NCBI RefSeq assembly: GCF_002205645.1
Contig: NZ_NIOF01000003.1
Coordinates: 186,001-250,000, forward strand
DNA from: Roseateles aquatilis
GTDB taxonomy: Bacteria > Pseudomonadota > Gammaproteobacteria > Burkholderiales > Burkholderiaceae_C
Length of the DNA: 64,000 bases
Direction of reading: 5' to 3'
Shown here: positions 1 to 9,419 of the stretch, one piece after another
Layout of the letters: every line of letters begins with the position of its first letter
How positions within the stretch are numbered: position 1 is the stretch's first letter
The notes under the pieces: model-generated
What the model was told of the DNA's origin: nothing
Databases searched by the model: none
What the model saw: only the letters and a program-made list of their open reading frames with translations
Made by a program: the position numbers and the translations under genes

Positions 1-164
1 GGGAAGGCCTCGCTCAGCGCGGCGAGCAGCTCGCCCGCGTCGGGCGACCCCTCCGGGCGAAGCGCGAACACCGTGACGCGCGTGGCCTCGATGTCGAGGG
101 ACTTGGAAACCAGGGGCGCGTACCCCAGGGCCAATTGGCCCAACACGGCGTGGGTCGAGTTCAT
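1..164 (-). CDS. N-terminal fragment of an unidentified protein (3' end outside window)
   Basis: An ATG at 162-164 opens a frame that stays open to the window edge and encodes about 54 residues beginning MNSTHAVLGQLALGYAPLVS. It starts only 13 bases after the flgL stop codon, so it is probably the last gene of the flagellar transcript. The opening resembles, from memory, N-termini of Burkholderiales proteins with HDOD/EAL-type signalling domains, but no diagnostic domain lies inside the visible part. The frame has the same strong GC bias as flgL. No clear Shine-Dalgarno is visible, so translational coupling to flgL is plausible. The function is left open. Confidence 0.55.
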   Translation of the reverse strand, partial: MNSTHAVLGQLALGYAPLVSKSLDIEATRVTVFALRPEGSPDAGELLAALSEAF

Positions 165-177
165 GCGGATCGGCGCT

Positions 178-1425
178 TCAGTTGTTGATGTACTGGAACA
201 GCGACATGCGCTGCACCATCGAGTAGGTCTTCAGCGCCGCATCGTAGCCCGTCTGCTGGTTCTGGAAGTCGGAAATGCCCTGCGTCATGTCCAGGTCCTC
301 TGCGGCAGATTGCTCAGCCTGGTTGTAAACCTTCAGCGTCTGCAGGCGGGACTCCGATCCGTCCAGGTTGTTCATCTGCTCGCCGACCTGGCTGCGCACG
401 TTGGTCAGGTTGCCGGCCACCGCGTCCAGGTCGCGCAGGTTCAGCAGATTGGCCTGCGTGACCTCGGTGCCGGTGCGACCCGTGGTCTTGAGCGATTCGA
501 TGGTGCGGTCCAGCACGTCGAAGAGCTTCAGGTCGTTGGTCGACGGCTTGGCGGTGAAGGTGTCGCCGTCCGACGGCGCGCCGGAGATGGTCATCGCCAT
601 GCCGTCGAACTTCACCGTGTTGCCGGTGCTGAAGTTGTCGCTCGCGACGGGCACATGACCCTGCGTTTCGTTGAACACCGTGTAGGTCTGCGACGGCGCG
701 GTGCCGCTGATGACGATGCTGTAGCTGTCGCCGGTGATCGCGGTGGGGTCGGTGACGCGGCCGGCGTCGACCCAGCCGGTCGCGGACTTGTTGGTGAGCG
801 CGTTGGGTGCCACGCCGGTCTCGAAGGTGCCGTTGCCGCTGCGCGCCTGCTCCCAGGCCATGCGGCCGTCGACGCTGAGCGGGTAGTTCTCCAGGTTGCC
901 GGTGCTGACGTTGCCCGACACGCCCTCGAAGCCCACGCCCCCGCCGATGCGGTTGCCCGCGGCGTCCCGTTGCACCGGGTTGTCGAGGAACGGCGTGCCG
1001 TTGGTGCCCTGGCCGGAGAACAGGAAACCGCCGGCGCCGTCGCTGCGATTGGCGATCGACAGCAACTGATCGCGCAGGCCCTGGATCTTGGTGGCCAGGC
1101 TCTTGCGTTCCGGGTCGCTGTAGCTGGCGTTGCCGGCGGCGAGCATGGTCTCGCGGATCTGCTGCATCAGCTCGTTGGCGTCGCCCAGCGCGCTTTCCGC
1201 CAGCGTCATGCTGTTGCGGCTGGCGTCCAGCGCGCGCTGGCTGGCGTCGACCTGGCCGATGGAGGTGCGCGCGCGTTCCGCGCGGGCGGCGCCGGTGGGG
1301 TCGTCGCTGGCGCGCTCGACGCGCTTGCCGGAGGTCAGGCGCTGCTGCGCGTCCTGCATTTCCTGTTGACGGCGCTGCAGCGTGGCGATGCTGGCGTCGA
1401 ACATGTTGGCGGTGGAGAGTCGCAT
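178..1425 (-). CDS. flgL: Flagellar hook-filament junction protein FlgL (HAP3)
   Basis: FlgL forms the second junction ring between the hook and the flagellin filament and is exported by the flagellar type III apparatus. The 415-residue product has the flagellin-like ends expected: an N-terminal helix starting MRLSTANMF followed by LTSGKRVERASDDP (around residues 31-44), and a C-terminal helix ending YSMVQRMSLFQYINN. The variable middle (about 150-320) is beta-rich, as in the exposed domain of longer betaproteobacterial FlgL. It is the last recognisable flagellar gene of the flgB-flgL block, 35 bases after flgK. Nothing appears broken. Confidence 0.96.
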   Translation of the reverse strand: MRLSTANMFDASIATLQRRQQEMQDAQQRLTSGKRVERASDDPTGAARAERARTSIGQVDASQRALDASRNSMTLAESALGDANELMQQIRETMLAAGNASYSDPERKSLATKIQGLRDQLLSIANRSDGAGGFLFSGQGTNGTPFLDNPVQRDAAGNRIGGGVGFEGVSGNVSTGNLENYPLSVDGRMAWEQARSGNGTFETGVAPNALTNKSATGWVDAGRVTDPTAITGDSYSIVISGTAPSQTYTVFNETQGHVPVASDNFSTGNTVKFDGMAMTISGAPSDGDTFTAKPSTNDLKLFDVLDRTIESLKTTGRTGTEVTQANLLNLRDLDAVAGNLTNVRSQVGEQMNNLDGSESRLQTLKVYNQAEQSAAEDLDMTQGISDFQNQQTGYDAALKTYSMVQRMSLFQYINN

Positions 1426-1460
1426 GGGTCGGTCCCTCTAGATCGATGACGTCGCGCCGC

Positions 1461-3437
1461 TCAGCGGCCGACGACGCTCAGCAATTGGTCGAACAGGCTT
1501 TGCGCGGCCTGCAGCATCTTGGCCGCGGCCTGGTAGCCCTGCTGGAACTGCATCAGCTTGGCGGCTTCCTCGTCGAGGTTGACGCCGGCCTGGCTGGAGC
1601 GGGTGGCCTCGGCGTCGCTGGCGACCGAGGTCGACACCTGCGCCAGGTAGTCCGCGCCCTGCACGCGCGAGCCGATGTCGGCCATCGCCGCGGCATAGGC
1701 CTCGGTGACGGTCTGGCCGCGCGAGGTCGTGCCGTCGGCCTGCAGCTGCTTGCCGACGAAAGGCGTGGTCTGCAGCGCCAGGAAGGCCTTGGCGTTGCCG
1801 TTGTTGGTGGAGACCACCTTGTCGGACACGTCCAGCGCGATCTTGTCGCCCTCGCGCGGCACGCCGTTCATGCGCAGCTCGAAGCCGAGGTCGACGCCGT
1901 TGGCGGGATCGTTGCCGATCGCGCCGCCGGCCTTCCAGGTGCCGCTGACGCTGGTGTTGTCCGACAGCGTGATCGTGTAGTTGATGCTGTTGTCGGCGTT
2001 GACGGTGCCGAACTGCACCGTCGCCGGCTGCTTGCTCTTGTCGAACTTGGCATTGACCGCGTACAGCGAGTCGACCGTGGCCGTGCCCTTGTTGTCGATG
2101 CTGGTGGTGGCGACGATGGGCGAGGCCGCGGCCAGGCCGGCCGGATCGTCCAGCGCGCGCTTGAAGCTGCCCGCCGCGCCGGCCACCGGTTCGAGCAGGA
2201 AGCTGTCACCCTGCTGCATGGTGCCGGTCATCGACAGGCTGATGCCGTAGGCGGCCTTGATCTGGTCGTTGGACATCAGCGTCGGCTGACCGCCCGGCCG
2301 CACCGCGATCTGGTAGCTGTCGGGCGTGCCGGTCGGGTCCGGCGTGATCGTGAAGGACAGCGCCGGCACCAGCGCGCCGTCGCTGACGGACGCGGTGACG
2401 CGCGCGTCGCCGCGGTTGGTCACGGCCGGCAGCACCGTCGGATTGGCGATCGTGAACAGCGGTCCGCCGGCCTGCGCCTTCAGGTCGACGCCCAACTTCT
2501 GCTGCTCGTTGACCCGCGTGGCCAGCGCCGTGGCCATCTGGCCCAGCATGTTGCGGGCGTCCTGAAGATGGGTGTTCTGGTAGCGCAGCAGCGCCGTCAG
2601 CGACCCGCCGGTGAGCGTGCTGTCGTCCAGCACGCGCGTGCCGCTGGCGTCGCTGATCGACAGCTGCGCGCGGGCGCCGTCGTAGGGGTCGGGGGTGACC
2701 TTGAGCTCCTGCGCCTGGCCGCCCAGCACGAGGCGCTGGCCGCCGCCGATGAACACGCCGACGGTGCCGTCCCGCGCGTTGTCGACGGTGGTGACCTGCA
2801 CGTACTGGCTGAGCTGCGAGACCAACTGGTCGCGCTTGTCCAGCAGGTCGTTGGGCGTGTGGCTGGTGCCGGCGGTACGGGCGATCTGGTCGTTGGCGGC
2901 GGCGATCTGCTTGGCCAGTTCATTGACCTGCTTGACGTTGGCGTTCAGGTCGCTGACGACGCCGGACTGCAGGTCGGCCAGTTGCTGGCCCGCGCTCTGG
3001 AAGCGCGCGGCCAGATCGTTGGCCTTGCCCAGCACCACCTGGCGCGCGGATGGGTCGGACGGGCGGCTGGCCACGTCGACCAGCGCGTTGAGGAAGTCGT
3101 TGGTCGCCTGGCCCAGGCCGTCGGAGCCGGTCGGGAACAGCTTCTCCAACTGGCCCAGCTGCGATTGCATGGAGGTGTCCATGAAGGCCTGCGACTTGGC
3201 GGCCGCGGCTTCACGGGTGAGGAACTCGTTGTGGGAGCGGGTGACCGTCTCCACGTTGACGCCCTTGCCGAAGTAGCCCGCGCCGGTGAACTGGCCCTCG
3301 GGCGTCGTCAGCACCACGTCCTGGCGCGAGTAGCCCGGGGTGTTGGCGTTGGCGATGTTCTGCCCGATGGTCTGCAATGCCGCCTGGTTGGCGAACATCG
3401 CGCGCATGCCGAGCGAGAGCAGCGGAGAGGTACTCAT
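1461..3437 (-). CDS. flgK: Flagellar hook-associated protein 1 FlgK (HAP1)
   Basis: FlgK is the first hook-filament junction protein, polymerising on the distal end of the hook. The 658-residue sequence has the rod/hook-type N-terminal motif LQTIGQNIANANTPGYSRQ (about residues 20-38) and the conserved C-terminal segment GVNLDEEAAKLMQFQQGYQ that pairs with it in the D0/D1 coiled coil. The central 400 residues are beta-rich and poorly conserved, as usual. The ATG at 3437 is preceded by a GAGGAG ribosome site. It lies between flgJ (42 bases upstream) and flgL. The length is within the family range for betaproteobacteria. Confidence 0.97.
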   Translation of the reverse strand: MSTSPLLSLGMRAMFANQAALQTIGQNIANANTPGYSRQDVVLTTPEGQFTGAGYFGKGVNVETVTRSHNEFLTREAAAAKSQAFMDTSMQSQLGQLEKLFPTGSDGLGQATNDFLNALVDVASRPSDPSARQVVLGKANDLAARFQSAGQQLADLQSGVVSDLNANVKQVNELAKQIAAANDQIARTAGTSHTPNDLLDKRDQLVSQLSQYVQVTTVDNARDGTVGVFIGGGQRLVLGGQAQELKVTPDPYDGARAQLSISDASGTRVLDDSTLTGGSLTALLRYQNTHLQDARNMLGQMATALATRVNEQQKLGVDLKAQAGGPLFTIANPTVLPAVTNRGDARVTASVSDGALVPALSFTITPDPTGTPDSYQIAVRPGGQPTLMSNDQIKAAYGISLSMTGTMQQGDSFLLEPVAGAAGSFKRALDDPAGLAAASPIVATTSIDNKGTATVDSLYAVNAKFDKSKQPATVQFGTVNADNSINYTITLSDNTSVSGTWKAGGAIGNDPANGVDLGFELRMNGVPREGDKIALDVSDKVVSTNNGNAKAFLALQTTPFVGKQLQADGTTSRGQTVTEAYAAAMADIGSRVQGADYLAQVSTSVASDAEATRSSQAGVNLDEEAAKLMQFQQGYQAAAKMLQAAQSLFDQLLSVVGR

Positions 3438-3479
3438 GGGCTCCTCCTCAATCCTTCCTGTGCCGGCTCAGGCGCGCGC

Positions 3480-4367
3480 TCACGCCATCGCGCGTTGCAC
3501 GCGCATGGTCGTGTTGATGGTGCGCGCCAGCTTGCTGGCGTACTCGGGGTCGGTGGCGTAGCCGGCCTTCTGCAGGCCCTTGGCGAAGCCCTCGGCGTTG
3601 CCGGTGTTGGCCTTGGCCACCACGTCGCGGTAGCGGTCGTTGTTGCCGATCAGCTTGGCGTAGTCCTTGAAGGCTTCCTCGTAGCTGCCGTAGGCGCGGA
3701 ACTTGGCGGTGACGCGCGTGGGCTTGCCGTCGACGTACTCGGTGGTCTGTACCTCGGCGACCTTGCCGCTCCAGTTGGCGCCGGCCTTGATGCCGAAGAC
3801 GTTGAAGCTGGTCGAGCCGTCCTTGTTCAGGATCTCGCGCTTGCCCCAGCCGGACTCGTGCGCGGCCTGCGCGATCATGAAGCTGGCCGGGATGCCGGTC
3901 TGCGCCTGCGCGGCCTTGGCGGCGCCGTCGTGCTTGAGGATGAAGTCCTGCACGTGGGGCTGCACGTTCTTGACCGCGAGCTGCGGCAACTGCGTCGTGG
4001 CGGCGGCGTTCTTCGCGCTCGGCAGCTCGCCGTCCTTGACGCCGAGCTGGCGCTGCAGGTGGCGCTCGATCGCCTGCGACAGCCCGCCGGGCAGGCCGGT
4101 CAGCTTGCCGGCGTACTGCTGGTCCAGCATCTCGGAGCCCATCTGCGTGGCCGAGTTGTCCAGCATGCCGGAGCTCATCGTGGCCTGGCGCATGCTCTTC
4201 ATCACCTCCTGCATGAAGAGGGACTCGAACTGCCTGGCGGTTTCCTTGATCGCGGCCTTGGGATCGCGCGACGCGGTGGACTTGAGCTGCTCGACCGAGC
4301 GCGTGTCCGCGCTCAGGCCGTTCATGCCCATGCCCAGGGTGGTGCTCAGCGGGGTGGAGAGGGCCAT
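3480..4367 (-). CDS. flgJ: Flagellar rod assembly protein / peptidoglycan hydrolase FlgJ
   Basis: FlgJ caps the growing rod and cuts a hole in peptidoglycan. The 295-residue product shows both family domains: an N-terminal rod-binding part (about 25-105, with KETARQFESLFMQEVMKSMR) and a C-terminal glucosaminidase domain (about 140-290). The putative catalytic Glu171 lies in AAHESGWG, and NVFGIKAG and YGSYEEAFKDYA follow. Rod-binding-only FlgJ occurs in other groups; the bifunctional form is typical of beta- and gammaproteobacteria. Its start codon lies 1 base after the flgI stop, which fits one polycistronic transcript. Confidence 0.97.
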   Translation of the reverse strand: MALSTPLSTTLGMGMNGLSADTRSVEQLKSTASRDPKAAIKETARQFESLFMQEVMKSMRQATMSSGMLDNSATQMGSEMLDQQYAGKLTGLPGGLSQAIERHLQRQLGVKDGELPSAKNAAATTQLPQLAVKNVQPHVQDFILKHDGAAKAAQAQTGIPASFMIAQAAHESGWGKREILNKDGSTSFNVFGIKAGANWSGKVAEVQTTEYVDGKPTRVTAKFRAYGSYEEAFKDYAKLIGNNDRYRDVVAKANTGNAEGFAKGLQKAGYATDPEYASKLARTINTTMRVQRAMA

Positions 4368-4368
4368 G

Positions 4369-5523
4369 TCAGATCACCTCCAGCTCGGCCTGCAGGGCGC
4401 CGGCGCTCTTCATTGCCTGGAGAATGGCCAGCAGGTCCTGCGGCGTGGCGCCCAGCGTGTTGAGCGCCTTGACGACGTCGTTCAGGCGCGCGCCGGCCGG
4501 CAGCTGGATCAGCGAGCCGGGCTCCTGCTTGATCGAGATGTCGGTCTTCTCGGTCACCGTGGTCTGGCCGCCCGACAGCGCATTGGGCTGGCTGACCTGC
4601 GGCGTGCTGGTGATGGTCACCGCCAGGTTGCCGTGCGCCACCGCGCAGGGCTGCAGCGTGACCGCCTGGTTCATCACCACGGAGCCGGTGCGCGCGTTGA
4701 TGACGATGCGCGCGGCGGGGATCTCCAGGTCGAAGGGCAGGTTTTCCATGTCGGCCAGGAAGGCGACGCGTGCGTCCGGCGCCAGCGGCACGCGCACCTT
4801 CACGACGCGGCCGTCCAGCGCCATCGCGGTGCCGTCGCCCTTGGCCTTGTTGATCGCCTTGGCGACCGCGCGCGCGGTGCCGAAGTCGGAGGCGTTCAGG
4901 TCCAGCTGGAGGTATTCGTTCTGCTGCAGCGGCGTGGGCACGCTGCGCTCGACCAGCGCGCCGCCGGGGATGCGGCCGGCGCTGAGGTGGTTGATCTGCA
5001 CCTTGGAGCCGCCGGCCGACGCGCCCGCGCCGCCCACCACCAGGTTGCCCTGGGCGATGGCGTAGACCTGGCCGTCCGCGCCGCGCAGCGGCGTGGCGAT
5101 GAGCGTGCCGCCGCGCAGGCTCTTGGCGTTGCCCATCGAGGACACCACCACGTCCAGCGGCTGGCCGGGCTGCGCGAAGGGGGGGAGGGACGTGGTGATC
5201 ATGACCGCCGCGACGTTGCGCGGCTGCATGGTCACGCCGGGCGGCAGCAGCACGCCGAACTGCTGCAGCATCGCCGTCATGCTCTGGCCCGTGAACGGGG
5301 CCTGGGTGGTCTGGTCGCCGGTGCCGTCCAGCCCCACCACCAGGCCGTAGCCGGTCAACGGGTTGGAACGCACGCCTTGCACCGCCGCGACTTCCTTGAT
5401 GCGCGTGGCCTGGGCCGGGGTGGCCGCGGACAACAGCGCCATCAGGCTCAGCAGGCCGGCCGCCAGTTGGCGGGCGGAGCGGGAGGAGCGGCGAAGGAAG
5501 AGGGGGAATGTGGTGGGGTACAT
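4369..5523 (-). CDS. flgI: Flagellar P-ring protein FlgI
   Basis: FlgI builds the P ring around the rod in the peptidoglycan layer. The protein has an N-terminal export signal (arginines, then LAAGLLSLMALLSAATPAQA) and the typical mature start TRIKEVAAVQGVRSNPLTGYG, followed by LVVGLDGTGD. The frame could begin with a GTG three codons upstream (5532), but the ATG at 5523 gives 384 residues and is preferred. It ends 1 base before flgJ. The C-terminus, with LNALGATPQDLLAILQ-type sequence, matches the family, so the gene looks intact. Confidence 0.96.
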   Translation of the reverse strand: MYPTTFPLFLRRSSRSARQLAAGLLSLMALLSAATPAQATRIKEVAAVQGVRSNPLTGYGLVVGLDGTGDQTTQAPFTGQSMTAMLQQFGVLLPPGVTMQPRNVAAVMITTSLPPFAQPGQPLDVVVSSMGNAKSLRGGTLIATPLRGADGQVYAIAQGNLVVGGAGASAGGSKVQINHLSAGRIPGGALVERSVPTPLQQNEYLQLDLNASDFGTARAVAKAINKAKGDGTAMALDGRVVKVRVPLAPDARVAFLADMENLPFDLEIPAARIVINARTGSVVMNQAVTLQPCAVAHGNLAVTITSTPQVSQPNALSGGQTTVTEKTDISIKQEPGSLIQLPAGARLNDVVKALNTLGATPQDLLAILQAMKSAGALQAELEVI

Positions 5524-5569
5524 CTCGGTCACACGGTTGGCAGACTCGTGTGGCCGATTGTGGGGAAAC

Positions 5570-6292
5570 TTAAATGGGCGAAAGGTTCAAGAAGAAGCGG
5601 GATAGCCAGCCAATTCCATGCGCATCGGCGGTGGCGCCGCGACCGCGCTGCTCGACCCGGACATTGGCGATCGCGGTCGAGGCGACGGTGTTGCCCTGGC
5701 GGATCGACTGCGGGTCGACCTGGCCGTAGAAGCGCAGCACGTCGACGTTGTTGTTCACGCCGACCTGCTTCTCGCCCGAGATCAGCAGGTGGCCGTTGGG
5801 CAGCACGCCGGTGACCACGGCGGTGACGGTGCCGGAGAAGTCGTTGGTGTTCTCGTTCGTGCCCTTGCCGGTGCTCTTGTTGGACGAGGAGCCCGACACC
5901 TCCGCGCGGCCGTTGGCGAACGAGTTCGGCGCGAAGCCGGGGATGGCCGTCACGCCGGCCGCCAGCGCGCCGGTCTTGTCCAGCTCGGAGCTGGACTTCT
6001 GCGAGGCGCTGACCTTCTCGACGATCTGCACCGTGACGATGTCGCCGACCAGTCGGGCGCGATGGTCCTCGAACAGCGGGCGGTAGTTGGCGTTCTGGTA
6101 GATCGCGCCGTTGTTGGCGGCGGCCGGGATCGGCTCGGGCATCTTGACGACCGGGGCCGGCTGCATGTCCACGCGCGGCTGCGGGTACATGGCGCCGCAG
6201 GCGCCGAGCATCGCGGCGGCGGCGGCCGGGGCGGCCAGCCGGGTCAGGCCGGCCAGGCCGGCCAGGCGGGAGGTGACGAGGGACAAGGTCAT
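5570..6292 (-). CDS. flgH: Flagellar L-ring lipoprotein FlgH
   Basis: FlgH forms the outer-membrane L ring. The ATG at 6292 is chosen because AAGGAG lies 6 bases upstream; an in-frame TTG two codons earlier lacks support. The 240-residue product begins with a signal peptide ending in a lipobox-like LGAC (Cys32). It has the family motifs NGAIYQNANYRPLFED, RLVGDIVTVQIVEK, GVLPNGHLLISGEKQV and FYGQVDPQSI. It is placed between flgG and flgI as in most beta- and gammaproteobacterial operons. Confidence 0.96.
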   Translation of the reverse strand: MTLSLVTSRLAGLAGLTRLAAPAAAAAMLGACGAMYPQPRVDMQPAPVVKMPEPIPAAANNGAIYQNANYRPLFEDHRARLVGDIVTVQIVEKVSASQKSSSELDKTGALAAGVTAIPGFAPNSFANGRAEVSGSSSNKSTGKGTNENTNDFSGTVTAVVTGVLPNGHLLISGEKQVGVNNNVDVLRFYGQVDPQSIRQGNTVASTAIANVRVEQRGRGATADAHGIGWLSRFFLNLSPI

Positions 6293-6359
6293 GAACAACT
6301 CCTTGGATCTCAGGAACGGGGGGCGCGGGGCGTCGCGGCGGACGGCGACGCTGGGGGCA

Positions 6360-7142
6360 TCAGATCTGCGACAGCTTCTGCAGCATCTGGTCGGTCGTCT
6401 GGATCGCCTTGGAATTCATTTCGTAGGCGCGCTGGGTCTGGATCATCTGCACCAGCTCCTCGACCACGTTGACATTGGACGTCTCGACGAAACCCTGCTG
6501 CACCGTGCCCAGGCTGTTGGTGCCCGGCGCGCCGGTCTGCGGCGTGCCCGAGGCGACGGTCTCGGCGTAGAGGTTGCCGCCCAGCGAGTCCAGCCCCGGC
6601 GGGTTGATGAAGTTGGCCAGTTGCAGCTGGCCCAGCGTGGTCGGCGTGGTGCTGGCGGCGGTGGTCACGCTGACGGTGCCGTCGGCGCCGATGGTCAGCG
6701 ACTTGGCGTCGGCCGGCACGATGATGCCGGGCAGCACCGTGTTGCCGTTGTTGGTCACGACCTGGCCGTTGGCGTCGAGCTGGAAGCTCCCGTCACGGGT
6801 GTAGGCGGTGGTGCCGTCCGGCATCTGGATCTGGAAGAAGCCGTTGCCCTTGACGGCCACGTCCAGGTAGTTGGACGTCTGCGTCAGGCTGCCCTGCGAG
6901 TGGCTGCGCGAGGTCGCCACCGCGCGCGCGCCCAGGCCGACCTGCATGCCGGTGGGCAGCGTGGTCTGCTCGGTGTTGTTGGCGCCGGGCTGGCGCAGGG
7001 TCTGGTACATCAGGTCCTCGAAGACGGCGTGCGACTTCTTGAAGCCGTTGGTCGAGACGTTGGCCAGGTTGTGGGAAATGACATCCAGCTGGGTCTGCTG
7101 GGCTTCCATGCCGGTCTTGGCGGTCCACAGGGAACGAAGCAT
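6360..7142 (-). CDS. flgG: Flagellar distal rod protein FlgG
   Basis: FlgG is the distal rod subunit. The 260-residue length is the classical FlgG size. The N-terminus [20 protein letters not shown] and the adjacent [14 protein letters not shown] motif are diagnostic, and the C-terminus ends with [20 protein letters not shown] and [10 protein letters not shown]. It lies 48 bases downstream of flgF and 67 bases upstream of flgH. No unusual insertions are seen. Confidence 0.98.
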   Translation of the reverse strand: MLRSLWTAKTGMEAQQTQLDVISHNLANVSTNGFKKSHAVFEDLMYQTLRQPGANNTEQTTLPTGMQVGLGARAVATSRSHSQGSLTQTSNYLDVAVKGNGFFQIQMPDGTTAYTRDGSFQLDANGQVVTNNGNTVLPGIIVPADAKSLTIGADGTVSVTTAASTTPTTLGQLQLANFINPPGLDSLGGNLYAETVASGTPQTGAPGTNSLGTVQQGFVETSNVNVVEELVQMIQTQRAYEMNSKAIQTTDQMLQKLSQI

Positions 7143-7190
7143 CGGTAACTCCTAATCCGTTGACTGGGCGAGCAGCGCGGCGCTCCGCGG

Positions 7191-7919
7191 TCAGCTGTCG
7201 GACAGCAGCTTGGAAGCGGCTTGTCCATGGGTCTGGGCGATCGAGAGCAATTTCATCTGCTGCTCGAACTGGCGGGCGGCGGCGATCATGCCGACCATGG
7301 TCTCGACGGGGCTCACGTTGGAGCCCTCGAGCGCGCCCGATTGCAGGCGCGCCGCCGGGTCGGCCGGCAGCGGGTCGCCGCCGGCGGCCACGAACAGGCC
7401 GTCGTCGCGGCGGGTGAAGCGGCCGTCCTCGGTGACGAGCTTGATGCGGCCGATGTTCACCGGGCGCTGGCCGTCGGCCTTGGCGACCACGGTGCCGTCG
7501 TCGCCGATGGAGATGGTGGAGTTGGGGGGCACGGTGATCGCGCCGCCGTCGCCCAGCACCTGCAGGCCGTTGCGCATGCGCAGCACGCCGTCCTGGTCCA
7601 CGTCCATGGAGCCGGCGCGGGTATAGGCCTCGGTGCCGTCCGGCGCCTGCACCGCCATCCAGGCCTTGCCCTTCATGGCGACGTCCAGGTTGCGGTCGGT
7701 CGTGGTGATCGGGCCGGCCGACAGGTCGTGGCCGGTGGTCGTCTCCAGCGCGAAGGCGCGCGTGCTGGCGCCGTCGCCCCGGATGGGCACGGCGCGGAAG
7801 GCCTGCAGCTCGGCCCGGAAGCCGTTGCTGTTGGCGTTGGCCAGGTTGTTGGACAGCACGTCCTGGCGAGACATCGCCGCCTGCGCGCCGCTCATCGACA
7901 GGTAGATCATGCGGTCCAT
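7191..7919 (-). CDS. flgF: Flagellar proximal rod protein FlgF
   Basis: FlgF is a proximal rod component. The 242-residue product begins MDRMIYLSMSGAQAAMSRQD, followed by NNLANANSNGFRAELQAF, the typical FlgF variant of the rod-family motif. The C-terminal helix contains GSNVSPVETMVGMIAAARQFEQQMKLL. It is 25 bases downstream of flgE. Length and motifs agree with an intact gene. Confidence 0.97.
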   Translation of the reverse strand: MDRMIYLSMSGAQAAMSRQDVLSNNLANANSNGFRAELQAFRAVPIRGDGASTRAFALETTTGHDLSAGPITTTDRNLDVAMKGKAWMAVQAPDGTEAYTRAGSMDVDQDGVLRMRNGLQVLGDGGAITVPPNSTISIGDDGTVVAKADGQRPVNIGRIKLVTEDGRFTRRDDGLFVAAGGDPLPADPAARLQSGALEGSNVSPVETMVGMIAAARQFEQQMKLLSIAQTHGQAASKLLSDS

Positions 7920-7944
7920 GGCCGGGTCTCCTCAGCGGGCGCGA

Positions 7945-9348
7945 TCAGCGCAGGTTGACCAGGGTCTGGAGCACCTGATCCTGGGTCTTGATGGTCTGCG
8001 AGTTGGCCTGATAGACGCGCTGCGCGGTCATCATGTTCACCAGCTCCGAGGTCAGGTCGACGTTGGATTCCTCCAGCGCGCCCGGCGTCAGCGAGCCCAG
8101 GTTGCCGTCGCCGGGCACGCCCACGACCGGATCGCCGGACGCGTTGGTGCGCGACCAGACGTTGCCGCCCAGCGGTTGCAGGCCCTGCGGATTGCGGAAG
8201 TTGGCCAGCTCGACCTGGCCGGCCGGCTTGGACTCGCCATTCGAATACCGGGCGGTGACGATGCCGTTGTTCTCCAGCTTGATGCCGACCAGTTGGCCCG
8301 GCGCGTAGCCGTCCTGCGTCAGGTCGGTGACGGCGAAGTTGGAGCCGTTTTCGGTCGCGCTGCGCAGGTCGAACTTGATGCCCTGGACCGACGGATCGGA
8401 CGGGTCGGCGGGCGGCGCGGGGATGGGCAGCGTCGGGGCGCCCTGCGCGTTCGTGCCGGCGGGGATCTTGAGGTTGAGGAAGGTGCTGGGGCCGGGCGAC
8501 ACCGGCTTGCCGCCGGTGGGCAGGAAGGTCATCTGCGTGAACGGCGTCAGCGGATTGCCCTTGGCGGTGCCGTCGTCGGTCTCGATCGGGTTGCCCTGCG
8601 CGTCGAACTTCACCGCGCTGCCGTTGGCGGTCAGGTAGACGTTCCAGACGGTGTTGCCGTTGGCGTCGTCGTTGTTGGCGCGCTGGAAGTACATGGTCAG
8701 CGCGGTGGGCTGGCCCTTGGCGTCGTAGACCGTCATCGACGTCGCGTTGTTGTACGAGGTCGGGTCGTTCAGCGTGATGCCGGTCTTGTCGATCTTGGCC
8801 GAGTTGGGGTCGGCCGGATCGGTCAGGTCGTAGGCGGCGGTCGGGCCGGCGCGGGAGTCCAGGTTGAACTCCATCTTGATGTTGTCGGTGACCTTGGGGT
8901 CGATGCCGCCGGTGGGCAGCTTCAGGCCCTGCGCCAGGCCCGGCTGGATCACGCCGTTGGCGTCGGCCGGATAGCCCATCAGCTTGAGCTGGGCGTTGTT
9001 GACGATGTTGCCGTCCTTGTCGACCTTGAACTGGCCGTTGCGGGTGTACACCGTCGGGCTCTTGCCGTCGGACACCTGGAAGAAGCCGGCGCCGTTGATG
9101 GCCAGGTCCATCGGGTTCTCGGTGATCGAGATGTTGCCCTGCGTGAACTGCTGGGCCACCGTCTGGATCTGCACGCCGATGCCGACGTCATTGGAGCCGG
9201 CACCGTTGAGCGAGGCGGCGTACATGTCCGCGAACTCGGCCCGCGACGCCTTGGCGCCGTAGGTCTGGGAGTTGGCGATGTTGTTGCCGATGACTTCCAG
9301 GTTCTTGCTGGAAGCGTTCAGTCCGGAGAGGCCTTGTTGGAAGCTCAT
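7945..9348 (-). CDS. flgE: Flagellar hook protein FlgE
   Basis: FlgE polymerises into the hook. The 467-residue sequence starts MSFQQGLSGLNASSKNLEVI, then GNNIANSQTYGAKASRAEF, and finishes with LEESNVDLTSELVNMMTAQR and TQDQVLQTLVNLR. The middle (about 150-370) carries the variable hook-surface domains, including a proline-rich stretch PAPPADPSDPS. It sits between flgD (71 bases upstream) and flgF. The size is somewhat above the 400-residue enterobacterial form but ordinary for Burkholderiales. Confidence 0.97.
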   Translation of the reverse strand: MSFQQGLSGLNASSKNLEVIGNNIANSQTYGAKASRAEFADMYAASLNGAGSNDVGIGVQIQTVAQQFTQGNISITENPMDLAINGAGFFQVSDGKSPTVYTRNGQFKVDKDGNIVNNAQLKLMGYPADANGVIQPGLAQGLKLPTGGIDPKVTDNIKMEFNLDSRAGPTAAYDLTDPADPNSAKIDKTGITLNDPTSYNNATSMTVYDAKGQPTALTMYFQRANNDDANGNTVWNVYLTANGSAVKFDAQGNPIETDDGTAKGNPLTPFTQMTFLPTGGKPVSPGPSTFLNLKIPAGTNAQGAPTLPIPAPPADPSDPSVQGIKFDLRSATENGSNFAVTDLTQDGYAPGQLVGIKLENNGIVTARYSNGESKPAGQVELANFRNPQGLQPLGGNVWSRTNASGDPVVGVPGDGNLGSLTPGALEESNVDLTSELVNMMTAQRVYQANSQTIKTQDQVLQTLVNLR

Positions 9349-9419
9349 GGGATGTCCTTGGGCGGTTCAGGCGGGTAAGGCGGTGATGCGGCGATGCGTG
9401 GGGGAGGGCGGCCGGGCGG

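Noticed and set aside
1446-4463. Very long open frames on the plus strand opposite flgK and flgJ
   Set aside because: They are antisense to well-supported flagellar genes, are dominated by Arg/Ala/Gly/Val/His, and arise from the high GC content.
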